Positions 7,045 to 15,515 of a stretch of DNA of 61,148 nt are shown in pieces. Where the stretch lies: assembly GCA_021647765.1 (NCBI GenBank), contig JAKIUD010000012.1, forward strand, positions 1 to 61,148. Direction: 5' to 3'. Numbering within the stretch: position 1 is the stretch's first letter; each line of letters opens with the position of its first letter. A program made the position numbers and the translations under genes. The DNA is from Desulfuromusa sp. GTDB lineage: Bacteria > Desulfobacterota > Desulfuromonadia > Desulfuromonadales > Geopsychrobacteraceae. Below the pieces are notes generated by a model. The model saw only the letters and a program-made list of their open reading frames with translations, did no database searches and was not told the DNA's origin.

Positions 7045-8352
7045 ATGAATTGGAAAATTGAATGGAAGCCGCTGTTTTGGATTGTGGCAATTTTTCTGGC
7101 GTGCTTTTTTCTCCCGGTGGATGCTCCACGGGTTCAGAATGCCATAATTGAATCACTCTATCTGGTCAAATGGTATGCCCAGGAACATGTCTTGCTATGC
7201 CTGATTCCGGCATTCTTTATTGCCGGAGCTGTCGCGGTTTTTGTCAGCCAGGCCGCAGTGATGAAATATCTTGGTCCCAAGGCGAACAAACTCCTTGCTT
7301 ACGGTGTTGCTTCGGTCTCAGGGACAATATTGGCGGTCTGTTCCTGCACTATTTTGCCACTGTTCGCTGGAATCTATCGGATGGGAGCCGGGCTTGGTCC
7401 GGCCTGTGCGTTTCTCTATTCCGGCCCGGCGATCAATATTCTGGCGATCGTTTTGACCGCCCGGATTCTCGGTCCGGAAATGGGGGTTGCCCGGGCGATC
7501 GGAGCAATTGTTTTTGCCATTGTCATCGGTTTGGCAATGCATTTCTTTTTTCGCCATGAAGAGGCTGAAAAAGCTGCGATTGCTCCAATGATGGGGAAAG
7601 ATGTGGATGGTCGTCCGCTCTGGCAAACGGCACTCTATTTTGTCAGCATGGTCGGTATTCTGGTATTTGCCAACTGGGGGAAGACTGATGATCCCTCCGG
7701 GCTCTGGCACGCTATCTATGTGGCAAAATGGTGGATCACCAGTGGTTTTTCTGTTGCTTTGGGGGTGATGCTGGCAACTTGGTTCAAGCTTGGGTTGACC
7801 CGGATCATGATTGCCGCCCTCCCGGCAATTGTGTTGGCGATTGTGCAACCACAGCACCCGGTTCTGGCTTTTACCTTCGGGGTGATTGGCCTTTCCGTTT
7901 TAAGCAATCTTAAAAGTACTCGTGATGGCGAGATGGGCGAATGGTTCAATGAAAGTTGGGATTTTGCCAAAAAGATTCTGCCGCTGCTGCTGATCGGGGT
8001 TTTGATTGCCGGTTTTCTTCTCGGTCGCCCCGGGCAAGAAGGGTTGATTCCCTCTGAGTGGGTTGCCTCCCTGGTTGGTGGAAACTCGCTGTTTGCTAAT
8101 CTATTTGCGTCAGTTTTCGGTGCGTTTATGTATTTTGCGACACTCACGGAAGTGCCGATTTTGCAGGGGCTGATGGGTGCCGGAATGGGTAAGGGGCCGG
8201 CATTAGCGCTGTTACTGGCTGGCCCGGCTTTGTCATTACCAAATATGCTGGTGATTCGCAGTGTCATGGGAACCAAGAAAACTGTGGTGTTTGTATTACT
8301 GGTGATGGTGATGGCAACCATCAGCGGGCTGATTTACGGAGCGATATTTTAA
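7045..8352 (+). CDS. arsP: ArsP-type permease (DUF318 family)
   Basis: A 435-residue integral membrane protein with about ten hydrophobic segments. The family signature is a membrane-embedded cysteine motif, AVCSCTILPLFAGI, followed by a Gly/Pro-rich helix (ACAFLYSGPAINILA). A second half has a matching pseudo-repeat (TLTEVPILQGLMGAGMG and ALLLAGPALSLPN). Characterised ArsP proteins export trivalent organoarsenicals; in this operon an arsenical role is likely, but the substrate is inferred. The frame is open back to 6976, but that overlaps arsR; ATG 7045 with AAGG upstream fits the first helix better. Confidence 0.85.
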   Translation: MNWKIEWKPLFWIVAIFLACFFLPVDAPRVQNAIIESLYLVKWYAQEHVLLCLIPAFFIAGAVAVFVSQAAVMKYLGPKANKLLAYGVASVSGTILAVCSCTILPLFAGIYRMGAGLGPACAFLYSGPAINILAIVLTARILGPEMGVARAIGAIVFAIVIGLAMHFFFRHEEAEKAAIAPMMGKDVDGRPLWQTALYFVSMVGILVFANWGKTDDPSGLWHAIYVAKWWITSGFSVALGVMLATWFKLGLTRIMIAALPAIVLAIVQPQHPVLAFTFGVIGLSVLSNLKSTRDGEMGEWFNESWDFAKKILPLLLIGVLIAGFLLGRPGQEGLIPSEWVASLVGGNSLFANLFASVFGAFMYFATLTEVPILQGLMGAGMGKGPALALLLAGPALSLPNMLVIRSVMGTKKTVVFVLLVMVMATISGLIYGAIF

Positions 8353-8354
8353 AC

Positions 8355-8398
8355 ATTGATTGCCACCAAGGCACCAAGAGCGCCAAGAAAGGCGCAAG
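8355..8398 (+). repeat. half-copy of the CACCAAG repeat
   Basis: TTGCCACCAAGGCACCAAGAGCGCCAAGAAAGG between the permease and thioredoxin-like genes, matching one arm of the palindromic element at 4497-4703. Confidence 0.55.
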
Positions 8399-8433
8399 AT
8401 TTTTTGCAAGCCAACCTAAACAAGGAGATCAAT

Positions 8434-8667
8434 ATGAAAAAGATCCAAATTCTCGGCACCGGTTGTGCCAAATGTCAAAAACTTGCTGATAACACCGCAC
8501 AGGCGGCTGATAACCTTGGTGTTGAGTATGAAATGGAAAAAGTCACTGACATCAACCAGATTATGGGGTTTGGTGTTATGACCACTCCGGGGCTGGTGGT
8601 TGATGGAAAAGTCCTATTCTCTGGCAAAGTTCCCAACCCTGCTGATATTGAAAAAATATTAATCTGA
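8434..8667 (+). CDS. small thioredoxin/glutaredoxin-like redox protein
   Basis: A 77-residue protein of the redox-active disulfide protein 2 family. The active site is GTGCAKC (Cys11, Cys14), followed by the cis-proline block TTPGLVVDGKVLFSGK. A likely role here is reductant for the arsenate reductase encoded further down, or handling of metalloid thiolates (inference). The start at 8434 follows AAGGAG. Neighbours suggest co-transcription with the ArsP-type permease, although a repeat copy fills the 81-bp gap. Confidence 0.88.
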   Translation: MKKIQILGTGCAKCQKLADNTAQAADNLGVEYEMEKVTDINQIMGFGVMTTPGLVVDGKVLFSGKVPNPADIEKILI

Positions 8668-8682
8668 ACTAAGGAGAGACAG

Positions 8683-9279
8683 ATGAACACTTTTGAAGAG
8701 TATTTTGAGACAGGTTTAAAATTTCACGGCCATCGTTGTCCTGCGATGCCAATGGGTTTGCGTGCAGCGCTGGCCGCGATGAAAACCTTGGGTGTTGAGC
8801 ATTCGCAGGATAAAGAACTGCAGGTTCTTTCCGAAACCGGGGAAGGACATGCTGCTGGATGTTTTCTGGACGGGGTTATGGTCGTAACCGGTTGTACCTA
8901 TGGGAAATCTAATATCAAAAAACTTTACTACAACAAAATGGCATTTACCTTGATTGATGTAAAAACGGGTCGCTCTGTCCGGGTTTCCATTAAGAATGAG
9001 GTGCTGGCGCAATCGCTGAAATCTCCGTTTATCGAACAACGCAAAGCCGGAGTACCACCACAGGATGTCCCGGCGAAAATTGCCGACCCGGTGATTGAAA
9101 AAGTTCTGAATATTCCCGAAGAAATGTTGCTTAATATTGGTGAGATCAAGGTGATTGATGTGCCAAAAGGAAAAGGGGTATTTGAAGCTGAACCGTGTGC
9201 TAAATGTGGGGATATGACTTTTGTGAACAAACTACAGGAGACCCCGGCAGGTAAAGTTTGCATCCCTTGTGCCGGTTGA
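8683..9279 (+). CDS. FmdE-family protein
   Basis: A 198-residue cytosolic protein resembling the E subunit of formylmethanofuran dehydrogenase. It starts with the conserved FHGHRCPAMPMG block (His15, His17, Cys19), has a second Cys block (AAGCFLDGVMVVTGCTYGK), and ends in a zinc-ribbon-like CAKCG...CIPC tail. In bacteria without methanofuran pathways FmdE proteins are of unknown role and often metal-associated. Being inside an ars operon is notable. ATG 8683 has AAGGAG. The gene starts 15 nt after the thioredoxin-like gene. Confidence 0.85.
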   Translation: MNTFEEYFETGLKFHGHRCPAMPMGLRAALAAMKTLGVEHSQDKELQVLSETGEGHAAGCFLDGVMVVTGCTYGKSNIKKLYYNKMAFTLIDVKTGRSVRVSIKNEVLAQSLKSPFIEQRKAGVPPQDVPAKIADPVIEKVLNIPEEMLLNIGEIKVIDVPKGKGVFEAEPCAKCGDMTFVNKLQETPAGKVCIPCAG

Positions 9280-9321
9280 CAGGTGGGTAACGAACGGACA
9301 ATCTTCTGATTGGTTTTAACC

Positions 9322-10071
9322 ATGGAAACGTTCTTAATTGTGAGTTTGCTCGCCTTTGGGCTGAGTTTTATTTTTGCTCTCGGTGGCGTCGGGGCTGCCG
9401 TTGCACTGGTGCCGGTGCTCCACTGGTATGGGTTGCCGCTGTCGGTTGCTAAAACGACCGGATTGCTGACCAACACTCTGAGTATGACCGGGGCAAGCAT
9501 TGATAATATCCGGGCGAAGCGGCTTGATTATCGTCTGGGTATTCCGATTATTATCAGCTCTTTTTTGCTGGCCCCGGTGGGCGCCTGGTCAAGTCACTTC
9601 ATCCCGAAAACCGTGATTCTGGCGATTTTTACCCTGTTCTTGTTATTTTCAGGGCTCATGCTGGTTTTCTTTCGTGCCAGCAAGTTTGACGAGCAGTTTC
9701 GAGAAGACCGTCCCGTTCTGACCCCAGCAGTTATCGGTGCTGTTGCCGGATACATTTCCGGCTTGCTGGGGGTCGGCGGTGGTGGATTGATTGCTCCGCT
9801 GATGATATTACTCGGTTTCAACCCAAAGAAGGTCGCGGTGATTACCGCTTTTGTGGTTCCTTTTTCTTCATTGAGTGGTTTAATGACTTATCTGGCGATG
9901 GGTCAGACGAACTATCTCCTGTTGATCCCTGCCGCAATCGCCGCCTATCTGGGAGGAACCCTTGGAACCAAAGTGATGCATGCCCGATTGAAACCAGGGG
10001 CGGTTAAAAAGTTTCTGGGAGGCTTGCTGTTAATTATGGCGTTGAAAATGGGTTTACAGCTATTTAGCTAG
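9322..10071 (+). CDS. TauE/SafE family permease
   Basis: About 249 residues with eight hydrophobic segments and the duplicated TauE/SafE core (GGVGAAVALVPVL and GLLGVGGGGLIAPLM). The family exports small anions such as sulfite or sulfoacetate. Its place before arsC suggests an anion or thiol-arsenic related substrate here, which is only an inference. The start is uncertain: ATG 9322 gives a normal first helix but lacks a clear ribosome site; an in-frame TTG lies at 9310. Confidence 0.82.
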   Translation: METFLIVSLLAFGLSFIFALGGVGAAVALVPVLHWYGLPLSVAKTTGLLTNTLSMTGASIDNIRAKRLDYRLGIPIIISSFLLAPVGAWSSHFIPKTVILAIFTLFLLFSGLMLVFFRASKFDEQFREDRPVLTPAVIGAVAGYISGLLGVGGGGLIAPLMILLGFNPKKVAVITAFVVPFSSLSGLMTYLAMGQTNYLLLIPAAIAAYLGGTLGTKVMHARLKPGAVKKFLGGLLLIMALKMGLQLFS

Positions 10072-10096
10072 CCCGATGAACAGAGGTAGAGATTTT

Positions 10097-10537
10097 ATGG
10101 CAATGAAACAGGTTCTGTTTCTTTGTACCGGTAACTCTTGTCGCAGCCAGATGGCCGATGGTTTGATCAATCAACATTTTTCTGGAGAGATCAAAGCATA
10201 TTCCGCAGGAACCGATCCGCATGGGTTGGATGCAAAAGCTGTGGAGGTTATGGCTGAGATAGGTATTGATATCTCTGCTCACAGTTCGGATCATATCAGC
10301 CTGTATGAGAACCAGAGTTTCGATTATGTTATGACCCTCTGTGGTGATGCCAACGAAAAATGTCCGTTATTCTTCGGTGGGGTGAAGCGGCTCCATATCG
10401 GATTTGATGATCCGCCAAAGGCCAAGGGGAGCGATGAAGATATTATCGATGTTTATCGCCGGGTGCGTGATGAAATCGCCGGGCAACTGGGAGATTTTTT
10501 TCGTCAGGAACTTGGTAGCAGAGGAACAACAAAATGA
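10097..10537 (+). CDS. arsC: arsenate reductase, thioredoxin-coupled (LMW phosphatase fold)
   Basis: A 146-residue protein that reduces As(V) to As(III). With the start at ATG 10097 the catalytic cysteines fall at Cys10 (LCTGNSCRSQMA, P-loop), Cys82 and Cys89 (LCGDANEKCP), the same numbers as in the characterised Staphylococcus/Bacillus enzymes. GAGG lies upstream; an ATG at 10076 is also in frame. Arsenite made here could leave through Acr3, encoded divergently about 2 kb away. The stop overlaps the next gene (ATGA), so the two are translationally coupled. Confidence 0.94.
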   Translation: MAMKQVLFLCTGNSCRSQMADGLINQHFSGEIKAYSAGTDPHGLDAKAVEVMAEIGIDISAHSSDHISLYENQSFDYVMTLCGDANEKCPLFFGGVKRLHIGFDDPPKAKGSDEDIIDVYRRVRDEIAGQLGDFFRQELGSRGTTK

Positions 10538-10692
10538 GCCAGAAAACATGTTACTGCTTTAATTACACCGAGGACGATATTCGCGAAGATGTCCTCAATA
10601 ATAACGGGAAATCGTTGATTCTTGCAGAGATTATTGCGGCAAAACAGCAGAGTGCCTGCGAATGTGCGGTTCACCATCCCGAAAATCGCTGA
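10534..10692 (+). CDS. short BFD/CopZ-like putative 2Fe-2S protein
   Basis: A 52-residue protein starting at ATG 10534, overlapping the arsC stop by ATGA. Four cysteines are arranged as CYCFNYTEDDI near the N-terminus and SACECAVHHP near the C-terminus, i.e. CxC and CxC about 35 residues apart with an aromatic residue after the first pair. This matches the Bfd-like 2Fe-2S domain and the N-terminal domain of CopZ-type metallochaperones. It is the last gene of the arsR1 operon. A role in electron supply or metal delivery is inferred. Confidence 0.75.
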   Translation: MSQKTCYCFNYTEDDIREDVLNNNGKSLILAEIIAAKQQSACECAVHHPENR

Positions 10693-10998
10693 TGTTTGGG
10701 AGACATTCACCGTGTTGTGAACGAAGTTTTGAGAATAGTAGAAAAATGACAATACCACTTTTCTTGCCGATACTGGCAGTGGCTCTATATTGACTCCATA
10801 GTCATGACCATGGCAATATTAATTCAACGACAGGAGGACTGTTATGCAAACAATCAAGCTCTTGCTGATGGTCAATTAGCTGTCGCAGCAATCACTTTTG
10901 GGGAAATCGTGATGCTGATCTAGTGAGATCTTTTTGTGGTTGAGTTTCCACTTTCTCTTTTACTTTCTTTGTCAATTTTTGTTTCATTCTCTTCTCTT
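10693..10998. other. 306-bp gap with a mini-frame
   Basis: Between the 2Fe-2S gene and the convergent phosphodiesterase gene. At 10844-10879 an 11-codon frame (MQTIKLLLMVN) follows a perfect AGGAGG site and a loose TTGACT/CAATAT promoter. It stops at TAG and stays broken by stops afterwards, which suggests the start of a decayed gene. Nothing else is supported here. Confidence 0.4.
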
Positions 10999-11802
10999 TT
11001 ATATATTGGTTTTGACTTCCCTGACTGCACAACCCTGCCAACTGTGGTGGGCTGGTATATTCATGAGCATTGCAAGTGTGGGAGCAGTGTCTATGACATT
11101 GATATCCTGTTTTATTCTGTGCTGCTCTTTAATTCCGTGGCCATAGGCTATCCATAGGACAGTCATCACTTCCTTTACGTCGTGCATGTGCTTCCTGCCA
11201 ACTCCCCCATGGTCACTTTGCAGGATGATATTGAAAGAATTGGATAGATTGTTACTTGCCAGCGTCTCTAGGATAACTCCAACTGCTTTGTCCGCATTTT
11301 CAATTGCTTCAAAGTACTCTTTCGACATCCAGCCATTTTCGTGACCGGCGATGTCTGTGCCTTCTAAATAGACAAAAGTGAAATCAGGGAGGTCTGACAC
11401 CAGGTACGATGAGACAGACTCTGCAATTTCAATGTCGCAGTTTTTAACTGAATTACTTTTTGTGAGATGGGCGTGATCCAGCGCACCGGGAGTCGAAAGA
11501 TTTCTGAAGTGTTCCCAGGAGTAAAAAGCAGCTGTCTTCTTCCCAAAATCTTTTGCCACATCAATAATTGATCTTGCCTCGGAAGAAGGCATCGGGGAGC
11601 CTGTGTTGGTGAGAACATTATGGGCTATGGGGGTCATAGAGGTAAAAATGCTGAAATGAACTGGTAGCGTAATTGGAGGACTGACTGTTTCAGCGTTTAA
11701 ACTGCAAGAACCTTTTTTTATCATGTTATCAATAACTGGAGTTTTCGCCTGGGACAGGGCATCTGGTCTGCAACCATCGATAACCATAAGGATTGTTTTC
11801 AT
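10999..11802 (-). CDS. alkaline phosphatase superfamily phosphodiesterase/phosphatase
   Basis: A 267-residue soluble enzyme of the nucleotide pyrophosphatase/phosphodiesterase branch. Metal ligands and nucleophile are visible: MVIDGCRPDAL (Asp8), the nucleophile region SPPITLPVH (a Thr), LEGTDIAGHENG, and LQSDHGGVGRKHM. There is no signal peptide, so it is cytosolic. Substrate unknown. It starts at ATG 11802 with AAGGAAC upstream and lies alone between the two arsenic units, convergent with the arsR1 operon. Whether it has to do with arsenic (for example phospho- or arseno-esters) cannot be told. Confidence 0.82.
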   Translation of the reverse strand: MKTILMVIDGCRPDALSQAKTPVIDNMIKKGSCSLNAETVSPPITLPVHFSIFTSMTPIAHNVLTNTGSPMPSSEARSIIDVAKDFGKKTAAFYSWEHFRNLSTPGALDHAHLTKSNSVKNCDIEIAESVSSYLVSDLPDFTFVYLEGTDIAGHENGWMSKEYFEAIENADKAVGVILETLASNNLSNSFNIILQSDHGGVGRKHMHDVKEVMTVLWIAYGHGIKEQHRIKQDINVIDTAPTLAMLMNIPAHHSWQGCAVREVKTNI

Positions 11803-12076
11803 TTATAGTTCCTTTTCTGATTTCTTCGTATGGTGAGGGGTATGTCCTGATGACGTGCCATTAGACAGGGGGTTTGTTAGTGTCACATTTGAGATTGATT
11901 GTGATTGTGTTAATTTAAATCATCAATCTGACGAAGAACCAGCCCAAAATGCTTGCAAAACAAAAGGAATAAACTGATTTTGTGGTAAACCTTGACAGGT
12001 CAATACATATCAGCCTGTCGGACTTTCCACAATCTGGCACAACAGTCTCCTGGCACCTTTCATCCGTAACCAGTAT

Positions 12077-13135
12077 TCAAACAAACGCACTCTTGCCGAA
12101 ATATTTCTTCTGTAGCCAGAACGACACTTTTACCAAGCCGATCAGCACCGGCACCTCAACCAGCGGGCCGATGACCGCAGTAAATGCCACTGCCGAATCC
12201 AGACCAAATACTGCAACCGCCACTGCGATCGCCAGTTCAAAGTTATTGCCGGATGCGGTGAAAGCTACAGCGGTAGTTTTGGAATAATCGGCTCCGATTT
12301 TGATCCCCATCCAGAAACTGACCAGAAACATGATCACAAAGTAGATCAAGAGCGGAATCGCAATCCGCACCACATCAAAGGGGATCGAGACGATCAACTC
12401 ACCCTTGAGGCTGAACATCACTAGAATAGTGAAGAGCAGCGCAATGAGAGTTATCGGGCTGATTTTTGGAATAAACTTCTGCTCGTACCAGTTGCGCCCC
12501 TTTGATTTGATCAGGGTGAAGCGGGTCAGAATACCTGCGACAAAGGGGATCCCGAGGTAGATCGCCACACTCTTGGCAATCTGGCCAATCGAGACCTGCA
12601 CAACCGCACCCTCCAAGCCAAAGAGCGGTGGCAACACAGTGATGAAAAACCAGGCGTAGACCGAGTAGAAGAGGACTTGAAAAACTGAGTTAAACGCAAC
12701 CAGACCGGCACAGTATTCTGTATTCCCTTCCGCCAACTCGTTCCAGACGATAACCATCGCGATACAGCGCGCAAGACCTATCATGATCAACCCGACCATG
12801 TATCCTGGGTAGTTGTGCAGAAAGACGATGGCAAGGAGGAACATCAAGATGGGGCCGATCACCCAGTTCTGTAAGAGTGAAATACCGAGAATTTTCTTAT
12901 TGGAAAAGACCTCACTCAGTTCCTCATAACGCACCTTGGCCAGCGGCGGGTACATCATCAGGATCAGTCCGATGGCGATCGGGATATTGGTGGTGCCGAC
13001 CGAGAAAGCATTGACCAGATTCTTGACTCCGGGGAAAAGCCAGCCAGTCCCGATCCCGACAAACATGGCGAGAAAAATCCACAGGGTCAGGTAACGGTCA
13101 AGGAACGATAGTTTTTGGGTCAGTCCTTTGGGCAT
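12077..13135 (-). CDS. acr3: arsenite efflux permease Acr3
   Basis: About 352 residues with ten transmembrane helices, BASS/Acr3 fold. The essential cysteine lies in GLARCIAMVIVWNELAEGN in helix 4, and ASGNNFELAIAVAVAVFG is the second conserved block. Exports As(III) across the inner membrane by proton antiport. Two adjacent ATGs (13138, 13135) follow a perfect AAGGAGGTGG; the second has better spacing. It is the last gene of the gapdh-arsJ-acr3 operon, 28 bp after arsJ. Confidence 0.95.
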   Translation of the reverse strand: MPKGLTQKLSFLDRYLTLWIFLAMFVGIGTGWLFPGVKNLVNAFSVGTTNIPIAIGLILMMYPPLAKVRYEELSEVFSNKKILGISLLQNWVIGPILMFLLAIVFLHNYPGYMVGLIMIGLARCIAMVIVWNELAEGNTEYCAGLVAFNSVFQVLFYSVYAWFFITVLPPLFGLEGAVVQVSIGQIAKSVAIYLGIPFVAGILTRFTLIKSKGRNWYEQKFIPKISPITLIALLFTILVMFSLKGELIVSIPFDVVRIAIPLLIYFVIMFLVSFWMGIKIGADYSKTTAVAFTASGNNFELAIAVAVAVFGLDSAVAFTAVIGPLVEVPVLIGLVKVSFWLQKKYFGKSAFV

Positions 13136-13162
13136 CATCCACCTCCTTGGTTCGTATGAACT

Positions 13163-14380
13163 TTAAATTGAAACCTGTTTGCCCCGTGGCAGAAACAATG
13201 AAATTCCTCCTGCGATAAACACGAATCCGGCTGAAACCCAAAGGCAGCCGACCAGCCCGGCTAACTCGAAGACGACTCCAGACAGGAGGGTGCCGACTAA
13301 TCTGCCCGCAGCATTAGCCATGTAGTAAAACCCGACGTTGAGGGCGACGTTATCGTGCCCAGTATAAGCAAGGATCAGGTAGGAATGCACCGAGGAGTTA
13401 ATGGCAAATATTAGTCCGAACAACGCGAGACCAGCAACGACAGTTACCCAAGGGGGAAACTCAAGCGACACACCGATAGCGATGAGTGAGGTCTGCCCCG
13501 CCAAAGCAAAGGCTCCACCGCTAGCGGTACCTCCGCGCGGCGACCCGATACCCAGAATACTTTTCAATACCCCGGGAGCCAACGCCTGTACTCCGCCGTA
13601 ACCGATCACCCAGAGAGCGAGAAATCCACCGACTTGAGTATGGCTCCAGTTCAGACTCGTTGAGAGGAACACCGGAAGCCCGACCACGAACCAGATATCG
13701 CGTGAACCAAACAAGAACAGCCGTGCCGCTGAGAGCAGGTTGATGTCCCGACTCTTGGAGAAAATGGCACTGAATTTGGTTTTCTTCTTTGCCATACCGA
13801 TCTCGCGCGGCAAGGAGATGAGCGTTGCCAGTAGCACCAGCGCTAAACCTCCGGCCATTAACAACAGTGCGGTACGGAAACCGACCGTCGCCAGCAACAG
13901 CCCACCGAGGAAGAAACCAATCCCCTTAAGGGCATTTTTTGAACCGGTCAAAATTGCGACCCATTTGAACAGTGTGCTGTCAGCACCCGCCGGGATCAAC
14001 ACCTTGATGGCACTCTTGCTGCTCATTTTGGTCAGATCTTTGGCGATTCCAGATAGAGCCTGAAATCCCATCACATAACAGACAGAAAGTAACGGTGACC
14101 AGGTTGGGTTGAGCATTGCCAGAGAACCGAGGGCAACAACTTGTAGTGACAACCCGCTAAACAAGGTGACTTTCAGTCCCAGGCGTGAACCAACCCAGCC
14201 ACCAACCAGGTTGGTAACGATACCGAAAAACTCATAGAGCAGAAATAGAAACGCGATCTGCACAGCGCTGTAACCAAGGTCGTAAAAATGCAGCAGTACC
14301 AGCATCCGCAGGGCACCGTCGGTCAGGGTAAAGCCCCAGTAGGCGGCGGTGACGAGTGTATAGTTGCGCAGATCGGTCAT
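13163..14380 (-). CDS. arsJ: organoarsenical efflux MFS transporter ArsJ
   Basis: A 405-residue, 12-helix MFS transporter. Recognised by the start (RNYTLVTAAYWGFTLTDGALRMLVLLHFY) at whole-protein level and by its pairing with a GAPDH. Characterised ArsJ exports 1-arseno-3-phosphoglycerate, which breaks down outside to arsenate, so the GAPDH/ArsJ pair gives As(V) resistance without reduction. Its start overlaps the gapdh stop by ATGA, indicating coupled translation. Confidence 0.93.
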   Translation of the reverse strand: MTDLRNYTLVTAAYWGFTLTDGALRMLVLLHFYDLGYSAVQIAFLFLLYEFFGIVTNLVGGWVGSRLGLKVTLFSGLSLQVVALGSLAMLNPTWSPLLSVCYVMGFQALSGIAKDLTKMSSKSAIKVLIPAGADSTLFKWVAILTGSKNALKGIGFFLGGLLLATVGFRTALLLMAGGLALVLLATLISLPREIGMAKKKTKFSAIFSKSRDINLLSAARLFLFGSRDIWFVVGLPVFLSTSLNWSHTQVGGFLALWVIGYGGVQALAPGVLKSILGIGSPRGGTASGGAFALAGQTSLIAIGVSLEFPPWVTVVAGLALFGLIFAINSSVHSYLILAYTGHDNVALNVGFYYMANAAGRLVGTLLSGVVFELAGLVGCLWVSAGFVFIAGGISLFLPRGKQVSI

Positions 14381-15387
14381 GGCAGACTCAGAGCCACCTT
14401 TTTACAGATTTCCATCATCCGGTGGGCATAGCCCATCTCGTTGTCATACCAGATGAAGAGCTTGAGTTGCTTGCCGTCGACAACCATGGTGGAGGGTGCG
14501 TCAACGATGGCGGAACGCGGATCGCCCTTGAAATCGATTGAGACCAGTGGTCGCTCCTCAATGCCGAGAATTCCTTTGAGGTAGGTTGCGGCAGCTTCAT
14601 GAAACAGTTGGTTGACCTCTTCGGAACTGACATCGCGCTGCATCTCGAAGACCGCATCGGTTAGCGAACCGGTCAGCAGCGGTACGCGGATCGCATGGCC
14701 GTTCAGCTTGCCTTTAAGTTCCGGATAGATCAGGGTGATGGCGGTCGCACTGCCGGTGGTGGTCGGAATCAGCGACATGCTCGCCGCCCGCGCCCGACGC
14801 AAATCCTTGTGCGGGGCATCGATCACCACCTGGGAGTTTGTGGCATCGTGAACGGTGGTGATCACTCCATGCTCAATACCGATTTTTTCGTGCAGAACCT
14901 TGACCACTGGAGCCAGGCAGTTGGTGGTGCAACTGGCGGCGGTCAGCAATTTGTGTTCGGCCGGGTCATAGAGATGGTCATTGACCCCCATCACGATATT
15001 CAGTGCGCCCTCTTTGACCGGAGCGGCAACGATCACTTTCTTCACCCCACAATCATAGTAGGGCTGCAACAGTTCGCTGGTGCAAAACTTACCAGTAGAT
15101 TCAATAACGATATCAACACCCAACTTGTTCCAAGGCACATCGCCGGGATTTTCGTGTTCGCTGAAGCTGATGTTATTCCCCTCCAGCGAGAGTGAATTCT
15201 TATCGTTTTCGATCTGCACATTCCAGTGCCCATGCACAGAATCAAATTCGAGAAGATGCGCAGCACAACACGCCCCTCCTTTTATTTCGTTGATGTGGAC
15301 AACTTCAAACTCCGGCCAGTTCCAGGCTGTCCGCAGTGCTAATCGACCCATTCGACCGAAACCATTTATTCCAACACGAAGACTCAT
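14377..15387 (-). CDS. gapdh: ArsJ-associated glyceraldehyde-3-phosphate dehydrogenase
   Basis: A 336-residue GAPDH: NAD-binding start RVGINGFGRMGRLALR, catalytic ASCTTNC with Cys153, and the C-terminal WYDNEMGYAHRMME. In the ArsJ system this enzyme uses arsenate in place of phosphate to make 1-arseno-3-phosphoglycerate. Operon position (first gene, overlapping arsJ) and divergence from ordinary glycolytic operons support the arsenic role. A near-copy of the arsR2 operator lies about 90 bp upstream of its ATG. Confidence 0.93.
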   Translation of the reverse strand: MSLRVGINGFGRMGRLALRTAWNWPEFEVVHINEIKGGACCAAHLLEFDSVHGHWNVQIENDKNSLSLEGNNISFSEHENPGDVPWNKLGVDIVIESTGKFCTSELLQPYYDCGVKKVIVAAPVKEGALNIVMGVNDHLYDPAEHKLLTAASCTTNCLAPVVKVLHEKIGIEHGVITTVHDATNSQVVIDAPHKDLRRARAASMSLIPTTTGSATAITLIYPELKGKLNGHAIRVPLLTGSLTDAVFEMQRDVSSEEVNQLFHEAAATYLKGILGIEERPLVSIDFKGDPRSAIVDAPSTMVVDGKQLKLFIWYDNEMGYAHRMMEICKKVALSLP

Positions 15388-15473
15388 CCGCCTTACCCTT
15401 TCATTTGCGAGCGTTCACAATGTTTTGATATGGAATTCAGACGCTACTTTTATTATTATGCACTCAATCGTAT

Positions 15474-15489
15474 ATCCGCATAAGCAGAT
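15474..15489 (-). promoter_or_regulatory. ArsR operator upstream of gapdh-arsJ-acr3
   Basis: ATCCGCATAAGCAGAT, an inverted repeat with one mismatch. It nearly repeats the site at 15875-15890 (ATCCGC-N4-GCGGAT), which implies that both promoters answer to the same repressor. Confidence 0.7.
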
Positions 15490-15515
15490 AGTCTTTTAAC
15501 AAAAAAAATCAGAAA

